A program made the translations under genes and the position numbers. Source: Dactylorhiza incarnata (Eukaryota; Streptophyta; Magnoliopsida; Asparagales; Orchidaceae). From it: a stretch of DNA of 64,000 nt. The stretch spans positions 124,001 to 188,000 of the forward strand of contig JAWHQI010000061.1 in the NCBI GenBank assembly GCA_033032865.1, in the 5' to 3' direction. The notes below the pieces were generated by a model. That model was not told the DNA's origin, ran no database searches, and saw nothing but the letters and a program-made list of their open reading frames with translations. How positions within the stretch are numbered: the stretch's first letter is position 1; each line of letters starts with the position of its first letter. Shown here in pieces: positions 57,501-63,913 of the stretch.

Positions 57501-60500
57501 GTGTCTGTCGATCTCAATGTGTTTTGTACGATCGTGTTGCACTGGATTGTGAGCAATGTTGATGACAGTCTTATTATCATAGTACAATCTGATAGGCTCG
57601 CTTCTTTTAAGACCAAGATCTTTCATGATAGTTAGGATTCATAGCCCTTCACAGATTCCATCAGTCATAGCCCTGAACTCCGCCTTAGCGCTGGATCTGG
57701 CGACCACATGCTGTTTTTTGATCCTCCAGGTAACTAAATTTTCACCCATCATAGTGCAAAATCCTAACGTGGACCGTCAATCATCAATCGATCCAGCCCA
57801 ATCTGCATCAGTGTAAACCTCAATAGTCAGCTCATCATTTGGTGAAAAAAGGATGCCCCTCCCAAGTGAGGACTTGAGGTATCTGAGGATACGATGAGCA
57901 ACATCAACATGACGGGTCTTTGTGGAGTGCATATATTGGCTGAGCACTCCCACAACATAGGAGATATCCGGGCGAGTATGCGACAAGTAGATCAATTTTC
58001 CTACTAGCCTCTGAAAATTGGGGATGGTCTTCAATCGTTTGACCATCATCTCTTCCAAGTCTGTGGTTAGCTTCAATTGGGGTGTCAGCCGGTCTACATC
58101 CACTCATTATCGAGGCTTCAAGGAGGTCAAGTATATATTTTCTCTGCGATATGAAAATCCCATATTTGGACCTCGCAACCTCAATGCCTAAAAAATACTT
58201 GAGGTTCCCCAAGTCTTTCACTTCAAATTCTTTCGGCAGCTTCTCTTTCAGTGTCTGAATCTCATCCTGATCGTCTCATGTTATAATGATGTCATCCACA
58301 TAAACTACCAGAGCTGTTAACTTCCCTTTATTGTGTTTGATGAAAAGGATATGATCCACATTACTCTGGAAGTACCCGAAGCATGTCTTGTGGAATCTTC
58401 CAAACCAAGCTCTAGGAGATTGTTTCAGGCCATAATAAAGCCTTTTTCAGCTTGCACACCTTACCTTCAGATCCTCTAGGAGAAAGGCCAGGAGGTAGAG
58501 CCGTGTATACCTCTTCTTCCAGATCACCATGAAAGAACGCATTCTTAACATCAAGTTGAATGAGATACATCTCTTACAGGCAGCATTTCTTCAAGCATAG
58601 CCGTCTTCCACCTGTCATCAGAAAGGGCATCATGCCACGATGTAGGAATGGAAGCAGCGGACAAATAAGAGATAAAAACTCTATGGGAAGCCGTTAGAGA
58701 CGAATAAGAAACGAACTGAGGTAACGGGTGTTGTGTAGAGGTACCTTCCCTTAGAGTAATGGACCCTGACGACGGATCAGATGTCGTCTCTAGGATTCTG
58801 ATAAGCGCCCGTGTGTTTGTTCCCTTAGGACGGCGAGAGTAAACCTGTAGGGGTTTTACCACGGGAGCAGCAGGAGTTGGCACAGGAGCAAAAGGAGACG
58901 GAGTCGAGTGAGATTGATACAACGGAGGAAAGGGTAACATAGTGGTAGACAAAAAATCAGTGTGAGTTACGGAGCTCACTTCCAACATAGGAGAGGCCCC
59001 CCCTGAAGTGAGGGCCCGTAATAGCTCTCAGATTCAAGGAACGTGACGTCCATGGTTACAAAAACCTTCTTTTGAACCAGGTCAAAACATTTATAACCTT
59101 TTTGAGTAGGGGAATAGTCTATGAAGACACACTTGTGCACACGAGCATCAAGTTTAGACTTTTGATGAATATAGACAAAACAAACACATCTGAATATACG
59201 AGGTTGCAGATTGGTAGGAGACACCCAAAGAGTGTGAAGGCCTGAAGGGGTGTTATACCCTAGGACACGAGAGGGCATACGATTAATAAGGTAGGCGGAA
59301 GTGAGAACGGCATCCGCCCAATAGTACTTGGAAAGATGCATTTGGAGAAGAAGACACCTAAGAACTTCCAAAAGGTGACGATCCTTGCGTTCGGCCATCC
59401 CATTTTGAGCATGGAGTAAACACAAGATGTTTGGTGGAGAATGCCCTGATTAGCAAGATAATGTTCAAATTGAGAGTCAATGTACTCGCGACTATTGTCA
59501 GTCCGAAGAATTTTAATAGAGGTATCAAACTGCGTATAAACCAATTTGTGAAACCGTTGAAATAAGGAGAAAACTTCATTTTTAGCCTTCATTAGATATA
59601 CCCATGTTGTGCGGGAGAAACAGTCAATGAAAGTTACAAACCAAAGACAACCGGAAATAGAAGCAACGGGGCAAGGGCCCCAAACATCACTGTGTATAAT
59701 ATGAAATGGTACATAACTAGGAGATGAAACATGATTAAAAGAAGCACGATGATGTTTACCAAGTTTACAAGAATCAAAATGAAAATTATCAACTAAGGCT
59801 CCGTTTGTTAGAGCTTATTCGCTCCTTTTCGGTGGCTAAAAAACATTATTTTGTAAATAGCTTGTGTTTGGGAGAGCTCATTTATAAACCACTATTTATT
59901 AAATAAGCCATCTTTAGCCTATTTTCCAGACGCAGGAATCTCCTCCAGTTGGACCGCACGGAACCACGTTTCATCAGGTCGCCTTTTTTCCCGATAAGAC
60001 GATGAAGCTTCTTTTTCATTACTTGTTCCCGTCAAGCAGAGGAGCCGATCGCCAAACCTTGCGCAGAGGAGCCGATTGTCATAGGAGTTGATGTAGATGT
60101 CGCTTCCTCAAACCAATCGTCGGCGACGCTCCCTCTTCCAGGTCGCGTCCATCAAACGAAACTCCTTCCCGAGGTAAGCCGACAAAGCTATTTCCAGCGG
60201 AGAAAACGCCTGCAGCAGCAGCCACCAAAAAATGGACGCTTCCTCCACTCTTTCTCTTCCTCTCAACAATCTGATCCCCTGGCTGCCGACGATGGATGCG
60301 TGAAATGGAAGTTGCGATATCTTCCAAAGGAGGCTGCGATATCTTCCAAAAGAGAAGGGGTCTCCTCCGGACCTTGATATTTTTTAGATATTGCTCGTCT
60401 ATTTTTCAGATATTGCTTCATATTTGATTTGATTTGTAAAATGCCTGGTATTAATACAAATGTTGAAGTTGTAGAGCTATTTCCCGGTTCACCTTTATCT

Positions 60501-63500
60501 TCCTCCTGATTTTCCAAGGCCTTCCTGTTATCTGTGGTATCTTTATGGAAGCAATGGTATTCATGGTCAAATGGTTGAATTGAGGTTTTCTTCTCCACTG
60601 AATCGATTATAACAAATTGTAAAAAATATTATATAAACTCCATTTTTACCAAATAGTTTTTTGAAGCCTCATTTTCGAATAACTTTGTAAACTCCATTTT
60701 ACACAAACAATTTTTTACTGCAAACTCCATTTTACACAAACAGCTCTTTTTTCAAACTCCATTTCTATCAGCTACTTTTCGATCAGCAACAGCCGAAACA
60801 AACGGAGCCTAATACATAAGGTAGAGTAGGAAATAAACGTTTCATAGACATACTAAAAGGATGTCCAAGGCGACAATGCGATGACTCCAAAGTGGCCGCT
60901 GATCAGCATGAAGAGTCTGGGGAGGAGAAGTAGGAGTGGAGGAATCAAACACGTAGAGCCCATCCACCAGACTACCAGAGCCAATCACAGTTCCCGTCTT
61001 CAGGTCCTGAAAAACACAAGACGAGGGGAAGAATGTCACAGAACTGTTAATGGAGTTAGTCAAATGACTAATGGAGAGAATGTTGCGAGTAAACTTGGGT
61101 ACATGAAGTACAGAAGAAAGAGTGAGAGAGGAGCAGGAGATGGATCTTTTCCCAGCAATCGGAGAGAAGGAACCATCAGCAATGCTCACCTTGTCCCTAC
61201 CAGACAAAGGAAGGTAAGGCACAAAACCTGTAGCAGAGCCGATCATATGATTCGTTGCTCCAGAATCAATAATTCAGTGGGTAGAAGGATGAGAAGACGC
61301 GGCATGAGCACCTGAGGGTCACTGATGAGCATACGAAGACGAAGAGGCAGAAGGCTCTGGAGACTGTCCCTGCATCAGGCGGCGAAAGGCATGGACCTCA
61401 TCCGCAGACAGAGCCACAGGAGGTGCAGACTGGACAGTGAGAGGCTAGGTCTCCTCGGAGGCATCAGACAGGTGGGCAGAGCGGGGCTGAGTAGAGCGAC
61501 CGTAACCACAACCTCCACGCAGTGCAGAACCCCCACGAGGTGTGAGAAAGCCATGGAGACGGAAAGAGGTGTCCTGGGTATTACGGGACTTCCCGCAGTA
61601 ATCACAGAGCAAATGATCTTTGTCAGTGGACTTGGGCCTGGAATCACGAGGTGCTCTACTTCCAAACTGAACAGCCAGGGCGGAACCTTCAGGAGCAGTA
61701 TCAGGAGTCCATACCTGTCGCCTATCAAATTCTTGCTGAACAAGACTGAAAAAATTCCGGAAGAGAGGGCAGAGGAGAGCGCCCATGGATCCGAACACTG
61801 ATCTGATCGAAGTCCCGATGCAGACTATGAAGAAACTCAAAAACTTTGTTCCTGTCGTCCCGATATCGGACAAGATTCTCATCCTCAGGAGACACGGGAG
61901 TGAGGGAGTCAAAATGATTATACTCTTGATAAAGCTGAGTGAACTCCAGGTAGTAGACAGGCGGAGGGCGATCACCCTGACGAAGGAGAAAGATCTTTCG
62001 TCGCAGCTGGAAAATTTGGGTAGCATTGCCCCGGCAGGAGTAAGTGGTCTCAGCCCTCTTCCAAATATCCGTTGCGGTATCCAAAAACAGATAATTTCGG
62101 GCAATAGACTCAATCATGGAGTCAGTTAGCCAAGACATTACGAAGTTTTCTCACTCCCATTGTAGCCAATCAGGAGAATATTGGGCAGGTGTCAGCGTAG
62201 TATCCAGAACATAACCGAACAAACGTCTGCTCTTCAAGGCAAGGGTAATAGCCCGAGACCACATGAGAAAATTGGAGTCATCCAGGCGTATAATCGTGAT
62301 TTGAGGAGTATTGTGGTCATGACTTGACCGAGTCGATCCACTGGACATCAAGGTAGCGGAGGAAACTCCGGCACCGGAAGAGATTGTGGGAGATTCGTCA
62401 TTCCCCGACATGATTATCCAAGAAAAAAAATCAAGGAGTCAAGGGAAGGAACACCACAAAAATCTAGAGAGAAACTAGGGTTTTCTCATGGAAGGAGGAA
62501 CGAGACCAAATCCATGTAGGATCCTCCAAATAAAGACCGACACCGGAAATGCCATCAAATTAGGGCAGCATGTCCGGTGCCAAACGGGAAGCGGCAACAA
62601 ACCGCTGGAGAAGGGCTCCCCTCGCGCGACGGCGAGAAGAAGGAAGCCGGCGGGGACTGCTGGAGCTGTTGCTGGAAGGGGAAACTGCGGCTAGGAGAGA
62701 AGAGGATTGCGGCTGCAGCTGCTGCGGGAGCTGCCGCCAGAGGAAGGAGAAACTGCGGCGAAACTGGGCGCGGAAGACGCTAGGTGCGGTAGCTGGGAGC
62801 TGTTGCCGGAAGGAGGGACGGAAGACACGCGCGGAAGACCCTGAGGCGCAAGCGAGAGCGAGAGGACGGGGGTGTTGGATTGTGGAGCCTGACTGCGTTG
62901 GGAGTACTGGCATTTATGTAATTTTCTCTTGTAACTATGTATGTTTAAAAGGCCTTGTTTTTCGGCCTAGGGTTACAGTTGGTTGAAAAAACTGAAGGCG
63001 GAGCGGCGGAAGAAGAGAGGTGTAATTTCTTCTTTGATCCTTTCATAGTGGATTTTCAGGGCAAGGGTGGTTGTGGTTTTTTCCCCGGATTTGGGGTTTT
63101 TCCACGTTAAAACCCTTGTGTTTTTGTCTGCGTATTTTTGCGATTCTTGTGGTTTCCGTAGGCGTCGTTCTTCCGAACAGGGGGGACGCGAGACGAGAGC
63201 GGAGGAAGACGGGACGCGAGTCGAGAGATTAAGCTTAAGATACAATATTGATTATTTAGGAATAGAAAATGCTTAAGATATTATTCATCCCTCAAAGGGT
63301 ATTCAAAGGATTTACACTAAACATATAAAAACCAAAAGACGGTGTGGGGCTAAACCCGTACATATAACGGAATACGCTAATACCAACATTTACGTATATC
63401 CTTCATTGACAGAATTTTGTTTAGTGTAATAAAATCTCAAGTATTCTCATATATTACCATAAACCAACAATCAAAGCATGATGTCATTAATCGAGCTGGA

Positions 63501-63913
63501 AAATTTCTAGATTATCAAGCATTTGAGCAAATTTATCGAACCAAGTTTATCTCCTGATTTTGTATTTAAAGATATATAACAAAAAATACTAGGAAATAAT
63601 GACATGCTTGGAGGAAAAAGAACATAAGCAGTATTGCCATACATGTAAAACATTGACATCCGTTTCACAAATTAAACAAAGTAGGAACTTTAAGAAGAAG
63701 TTCGGGATTTCTACCTTCATTGTAACCAAAGATAGGAGCTCATCTTCTGATAAGCCAGAGCGGGCTTGCACCTGATATGGCATAGTGCAAAGGTTTGTTT
63801 CTCTCCGCTTCAAAAATAAATATTTCAAACAAATGCCTCACATCAAAATAACAAAGTGGAGTAATGGAACCTTGTTTTTTCGAAGACTGCACACAGAGAG
63901 TGAATTATCCCCA
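31519..63913 (-). CDS. WDR55: WDR55-type WD40-repeat protein (3' nine exons; gene continues beyond right edge)
   Basis: Exons: 63871-63913, 63715-63771, 50290-50366, 39537-39582, 39038-39084, 38878-38951, 38742-38797, 32892-33024, 31519-31592. All phases match; together they give 201 residues and TAG at 31521-31519. Diagnostic stretches in order: [100 protein letters not shown], an Asp/Ser acidic run, and a C-terminal NFFADL. These are the last WD40 blades and acidic tail of plant WDR55. In Arabidopsis WDR55 is reported to bind DDB1 and to act in gamete and embryo development; animal WDR55 is nucleolar and acts in rRNA processing. The N-terminal blades lie outside the window. No stop or frameshift is seen. 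Introns are 99, 13348, 10707, 452, 86, 80, 5717 and 1299 bp. Confidence 0.93.
32033..32379. mobile_element. hAT-like MITE
   Basis: Ends TAGGGCTGTTTGCAAACC and (inverted) TAGGGATGTTCACTAACC form a roughly 23-bp imperfect inverted repeat. The interior is rich in AATTCGAATCCGAATTCG-type repeats. A clean 8-bp target duplication was not found, so the class is tentative. Confidence 0.6.
32382..32512 (-). mobile_element. Au-like SINE
   Basis: 131 bp flanked by a perfect 14-bp target duplication TGAACATCCCTAGC (32368-32381 and 32513-32526). On the minus strand it has a pol III B-box-like GGGTTCGAGTG near its 5' end, then ACATTTCACCC, GGATGCTTTGTGCAC and GGGCTGCCCTTTT, as in the widespread plant Au SINE. 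The 3' end is short and T-rich. It landed in the right end of the MITE at 32033, so it is younger than that MITE. Confidence 0.88.
33025..34345. other. WDR55 intron, no further gene seen
   Basis: Part of the 5.7-kb intron. A 24-bp motif AAACGATGCGCAAAGAATAT occurs twice (about 33769 and 33819). A GT/G microsatellite lies at 34217-34262. Confidence 0.6.
34217..34262. repeat. (GT)n-(G)n microsatellite
   Basis: A short GTGTGTGTGTG run is followed by about 23 consecutive G residues; the G run length is likely to be unreliable in assembly. Confidence 0.95.
34354..35053. mobile_element. hAT-type non-autonomous element, 700 bp
   Basis: The ends TAGGGCTGA and (inverted) TAGGGCTGAGC are flanked by a perfect 8-bp duplication TCGCAGAC (34346-34353 and 35054-35061), the hAT signature. 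The interior consists of many CGACTCGAAATCGA-type short repeats in both orientations. A second element is nested at about 34554-34772. Confidence 0.92.
34554..34772. mobile_element. Nested Harbinger-like MITE
   Basis: Ends AGCTTCATTTGGCGCGGCGG and (inverted) GGCTTTATTTGGCGGGGCGG form an imperfect terminal inverted repeat. The GC-rich interior contrasts sharply with the surrounding hAT element. A 3-bp duplication is not clear (TTG/TTA). Confidence 0.6.
35054..36335. other. WDR55 intron, no gene recognised
   Basis: AT-rich. A short degenerate repeat of AGATCGCTCGTGATCTC type lies at 36056-36150. Nothing else supported. Confidence 0.55.
36336..36612 (+). pseudogene. hAT transposase C-terminal fragment with element end
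   Basis: An end-like AAAGGCGCGCATCAGG (36338) is followed by plus-strand code for [18 protein letters not shown] (from about 36493) and a decayed continuation with stops. It matches the C-terminal end of the hAT transposase fragment at 46503-46967 ([18 protein letters not shown]), which also lies next to an AAAGGCGCG end. Both are therefore deletion derivatives of one hAT family. Confidence 0.75.
36613..38741. other. WDR55 intron, no gene recognised
   Basis: The first 800 bases are C- and A-rich (with a short C run at 36853-36864) and give proline-rich frames with no known match. The rest is ordinary AT-rich intron. Confidence 0.55.
38742..39582 (-). CDS. WDR55: WDR55 exon cluster (four exons)
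   Basis: Exons 39582-39537 ([16 protein letters not shown]), 39084-39038 ([15 protein letters not shown]), 38951-38878 ([19 protein letters not shown] and PVERL) and 38797-38742 ([18 protein letters not shown]). Phases 2/1, 0, 2/1 and 1/2 match throughout. The 86-bp intron after 39038 has a GC rather than GT donor if the frame is to be kept. The 452-bp intron carries two fold-back elements. Confidence 0.92.
39163..39362. mobile_element. GC-rich fold-back element in a short WDR55 intron
   Basis: About 200 bp of very GC-rich sequence lies in an otherwise AT-rich intron of 452 bp. The outer arms (GGTGCACGGGAACCCCCC and inverted CAGGGCCCCCC) and inner arms (CGACGACACTCCC and GGGAGTGTCGTCG) are inverted repeats, so most of it can fold. 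No target duplication was identified; the superfamily is unknown. Confidence 0.55.
39435..39507. repeat. Near-perfect hairpin
   Basis: ATATAAAGAAACTCTGGAGG and its inverted partner (from GAACTCCC-like GTTCAACTCCCGAGTTTC) form a stem of about 25 bp with few mismatches around a short loop. It is 30 bases from the splice donor of exon 39537-39582. Confidence 0.75.
39583..40420. other. WDR55 intron, no gene recognised
   Basis: AT-rich; a duplicated ATTACTCTCCATATTC(T/C)GAAAGCTCAC motif occurs at about 40137 and 40191. Confidence 0.55.
40430..40790 (+). pseudogene. Decayed gypsy gag fragment
   Basis: The plus strand reads [20 protein letters not shown], then [14 protein letters not shown], a frame break at about 40600, then [20 protein letters not shown]. 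This is the helical C-terminal part of a Ty3/gypsy gag domain (YxxxF/L-D...LDTLEEAYxLAVxxE pattern). It has stops and no other retrotransposon code beside it. Confidence 0.6.
40830..41060. mobile_element. GGCC-rich inverted-repeat element (MITE-like)
   Basis: A 230-bp island of GGGCCTAGGC-type short palindromes interrupts the gag fragment region. Its right end reads (inverted) GGGTGTTCATTTGGCCCGG, a common hAT-MITE end. The left end is less clear and no target duplication was confirmed. Confidence 0.5.
41560..42330. repeat. Degenerate purine-rich repeats
   Basis: Motifs such as GAGAAGCCTCA and AGAACCAGAGAACC recur irregularly every 60-120 bases. The region resembles purine-rich leaders of retrotransposons but shows no LTR. 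Confidence 0.5.
42333..42385. repeat. 23-bp tandem repeat, about 2.3 copies
   Basis: ACGAGCCCTCGTTTATTTAT plus ATA repeats; ACGAGCCCTCGT is itself palindromic. Confidence 0.85.
42552..42992 (-). repeat. 3' LTR of gypsy C
   Basis: 441 bp. On the minus strand it has a TATA box (CCTATATAAAGGGATC, near 42776), a CT microsatellite (rc of the GA run at about 42651-42692) and a short C run at 42872-42884. The end of pol reads into its first 100 bases. Confidence 0.9.
42884..46068 (-). pseudogene. Gypsy C pol: RT, RNase H, integrase (frameshifted near C terminus)
   Basis: Reverse transcriptase motifs are complete: [45 protein letters not shown] and the catalytic VFFDDILVF, with SYLGHTIS and [19 protein letters not shown]. 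RNase H shows [16 protein letters not shown] and [12 protein letters not shown]. Integrase has the zinc finger (H...H...CLPCQKAK), Asp in DDIAMDFI and Asp in IMSDRDPLF, but the Glu expected after HPQSDGQ is Val (SVVLNW). A frame change near 43200 moves the C terminus into another frame ending [14 protein letters not shown]...SAGTV at 42884, inside the LTR. The chromovirus-like C terminus ([10 protein letters not shown]) is present; no clear chromodomain. Confidence 0.9.
46069..47580 (+). mobile_element. hAT-family deletion derivative inserted in gypsy C
   Basis: Ends TTTTGAAAGGCGCGCC and (inverted) TTTTGAAAGGCGCAAGGC form a terminal inverted repeat of about 13 bp followed by further GGCGCC-rich sequence. 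Removing it re-joins the gypsy frame between the protease (DAILGA) and the RT lead-in ([10 protein letters not shown]). It contains the C-terminal end of a hAT transposase and little else. An exact target duplication was not found. Confidence 0.78.
46503..46967 (+). pseudogene. hAT transposase C-terminal fragment
   Basis: Code from [20 protein letters not shown] through [20 protein letters not shown], then an acidic Asp/Glu-rich tail ending [10 protein letters not shown] and TGA. This is the end of the dimerisation region and the acidic tail of plant hAT transposases of the DUF659 type. The DDE core and BED zinc finger are absent. Upstream open frame (46434-46502) is low-complexity and probably not genuine. 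Confidence 0.8.
47581..48405 (-). pseudogene. Gypsy C gag (C-terminal half) and protease
   Basis: The frame starts abruptly at the deletion ([20 protein letters not shown]) and contains the gag helical end, a zinc knuckle [14 protein letters not shown], and the protease active site [14 protein letters not shown] with a later GGLDAILGA. The N-terminal capsid part is missing. It runs into the hAT insertion. Confidence 0.88.
48439..48859 (-). repeat. 5' LTR of gypsy C (inner end deleted)
   Basis: It matches the left LTR from the TAGCGGAGGG motif to the outer end GGTAACA, but lacks about 45 bases at the inner end. It has a longer GA microsatellite (48508-48553) and a longer C run (48734-48751). 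Confidence 0.9.
48865..50289. other. WDR55 intron, no gene recognised
   Basis: AT-rich intron with one short minisatellite (49393-49535). Nothing else supported. Confidence 0.55.
49393..49535. repeat. 36-bp minisatellite, about 4 copies
   Basis: The unit TTTTTGAAATACGATCTCAT plus TGATGCCACTGTA recurs about every 36 bases with divergence. It keeps a frame open on the plus strand (83 codons, 12-residue repeats), which I regard as fortuitous. Confidence 0.8.
50290..50366 (-). CDS. WDR55: WDR55 exon between the two largest introns
   Basis: 77 bp, acceptor CATTTTTAG, donor GTATGC. It encodes [20 protein letters not shown] plus YFEDC and ends with two bases of a Ser codon. It is isolated by 13.3 kb upstream and 10.7 kb downstream, so gene predictors could easily miss it. 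Confidence 0.92.
50690..51005. repeat. Purine-rich and poly-C low-complexity tracts
   Basis: GGGAGGGAGGAAGG... and (GA)n at 50700-50745; C runs of about 18 at 50897-50915 and mixed C/A runs at 50970-51005. The G-rich strand could form G-quadruplexes. Confidence 0.85.
51030..51560 (-). pseudogene. Decayed gypsy RT fragment
   Basis: Minus-strand pieces resemble gypsy RT: a [17 protein letters not shown] lead-in near 51540, then [20 protein letters not shown] and [18 protein letters not shown] near 51250-51160, with frame breaks between. No LTRs found. Confidence 0.72.
51612..52234. mobile_element. hAT-type element with internal palindrome arrays, 623 bp
   Basis: Perfect 16-bp terminal inverted repeats CATTCTTGTCATGGCG are flanked by a perfect 8-bp duplication GTTGTGGT (51604-51611 and 52235-52242). 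Subterminal blocks are AAGGCG/CCTAGGCG-rich. The centre is filled with GACAGCGGTT / AACCGCTGTC palindromes. No coding capacity. Confidence 0.93.
51765..52128. repeat. GACAGCGGTT / AACCGCTGTC palindrome array
   Basis: The 10-mer and its complement occur about ten times, often paired around short loops (for example GACAGCGGTTATATATACAA with CCGCTGTC). Such motifs are typical of subterminal regions of CACTA transposons in plants, but here they lie inside an element with hAT ends. Confidence 0.9.
52286..54180 (-). pseudogene. Decayed copia element E (gag end, integrase, start of RT)
   Basis: Minus-strand order: gag zinc knuckle [19 protein letters not shown] (near 54070), integrase (about 53640-53090) with [20 protein letters not shown] and the [18 protein letters not shown] block, the [17 protein letters not shown] block, and the start of RT ([15 protein letters not shown]) near 52540. 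At least two stops and several frame changes occur in integrase, and the RT core is absent. No LTRs were identified. Confidence 0.85.
54181..55065. other. Possible leader of copia E
   Basis: Purine-rich, GC-rich sequence with recurring GCGAGTT / GGCGAG motifs and a GAAGC(A)AGG flavour, upstream of the gag remnant. It resembles the leader of copia F (62412-63245), but no LTR or primer site was recognised. Confidence 0.4.
55066..55175. repeat. 22-bp tandem repeat, 5 copies
   Basis: GACAATAATAAAGACACGAC plus AT recurs five times from 55066, with a few substitutions. Confidence 0.93.
55476..56435. mobile_element. hAT-type non-autonomous element, 960 bp
   Basis: Terminal inverted repeats of about 24 bp (CATGGTTATCAGGATCGCGA and inverted CAAGGTTGTCAGGATCGAGA) are flanked by a perfect 8-bp duplication ACTAGATG (55468-55475 and 56436-56443). 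Subterminal GATCC/GGATC repeats occur at both ends. A 159-codon open frame inside matches nothing known. Confidence 0.92.
56444..57189. other. WDR55 intron, no gene recognised
   Basis: AT-rich; a C run of 14 lies at 56877-56889. Bases 57190-57194 (TTTAC) are the target duplication of copia F. Confidence 0.55.
57195..57337 (-). repeat. Copia F 3' LTR
   Basis: 143 bp; ends intact (TG...CA). About ten differences from the right LTR. Confidence 0.92.
57345..58570 (-). pseudogene. Copia F RT (C-terminal part) and RNase H
   Basis: Reading begins with [19 protein letters not shown], immediately after integrase-linker sequence ending KTAMLEEML, so about 80 residues of the RT N-terminus are missing. 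YVDD (VVYVDDI) is present but followed by a stop (TGA) near 58280. [15 protein letters not shown], then a frame change near 58090 into [18 protein letters not shown] and [16 protein letters not shown]. RNase H continues with [20 protein letters not shown] and ends GKLGMVDI. Confidence 0.88.
58571..59796 (-). pseudogene. Copia F integrase and linker
   Basis: From the left edge of the inserted [15 protein letters not shown] (zinc-binding GAG-pre-integrase end), HSDVWGP (first Asp), [10 protein letters not shown] (second Asp), then a frame change near 59400 and [15 protein letters not shown] (Glu), [17 protein letters not shown], and [16 protein letters not shown] Pro/Ser/Thr-rich linker follows to 58571. 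All three catalytic residues are visible but not in one frame. Confidence 0.87.
59797..60809. mobile_element. Harbinger-like non-autonomous element inserted in copia F
   Basis: Ends GGCTCCGTTTGTT and (inverted) GGCTCCGTTTGTT are flanked by TAA (59794-59796 and 60810-60812). The 1013-bp interior has no transposase. Removing it joins the copia code between [17 protein letters not shown] and [14 protein letters not shown]. It has the GGC...GTTTG ends and 3-bp T/A-rich duplication of PIF/Harbinger elements. Confidence 0.9.
60842..61330 (-). pseudogene. Copia F protease / pre-integrase region
   Basis: Minus-strand code [19 protein letters not shown] (interrupted by a stop near 61275) then [35 protein letters not shown] and a WSHR/CRLGH block that meets the MITE. 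This is the usual end of copia protease plus the pre-integrase domain. Confidence 0.78.
61445..62411 (-). pseudogene. Copia F gag (frameshifted)
   Basis: ATG at 62411 ([18 protein letters not shown]). The N-terminal copia gag signature is clear ([25 protein letters not shown]), then a stop near 62150, [33 protein letters not shown], and a frame change near 61735. The zinc knuckle is [19 protein letters not shown]: the usual His and third Cys are replaced by Asn and Ser, so it could not bind zinc normally. Confidence 0.88.
62412..63245 (-). other. Copia F leader
   Basis: GC-rich in its first half with several spurious open frames on both strands. The primer site next to the right LTR is worn (minus-strand TTGTATCTTAAGC in place of TGGTATCAGAGC). 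Confidence 0.6.
63246..63388 (-). repeat. Copia F 5' LTR
   Basis: 143 bp matching the left LTR. The inner TG is mutated to TA; the outer end ACCAACA is intact. Confidence 0.9.
63394..63714. other. WDR55 intron, original sequence
   Basis: AT-rich intron directly downstream of exon 63715-63771; no element recognised. Confidence 0.6.
63715..63913 (-). CDS. WDR55: WDR55 exons (first two in window)
   Basis: Exon 63913-63871 (43 bp, after TTTTGGCAG) encodes [14 protein letters not shown] and ends in phase 0 before GTTCCA. Exon 63771-63715 (57 bp, after CATATCAG) encodes [19 protein letters not shown] before GTAGAA. The intron between them is 99 bp; the next is 13.3 kb. Confidence 0.92.

Larger units (their letters stand above)
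57195..63388 (-). mobile_element. Copia retrotransposon F with short LTRs (in WDR55 intron)
   Basis: LTRs 57195-57337 and 63246-63388 (143 bp each, TGTTGATT...ACCAACA) are flanked by a perfect TTTAC duplication (57190-57194, 63389-63393). A polypurine tract (minus-strand CTTGAGGGAGGA) adjoins the left LTR. Minus-strand order is leader, gag, protease-like region, [Harbinger-like insertion], integrase, partial RT, RNase H, as in copia. Multiple frameshifts, one RT deletion and the insertion make it inactive. The right LTR has lost its inner TG (TATTGATT). Confidence 0.93.

Noticed and set aside
60079..60598. Minus-strand frames in the insertion within copia F
   Set aside because: No match to transposase or host families; treated as element interior.
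62560..62986. Overlapping frames on both strands in the copia F leader
   Set aside because: GC-rich composition; position between LTR and gag fits an untranslated leader.
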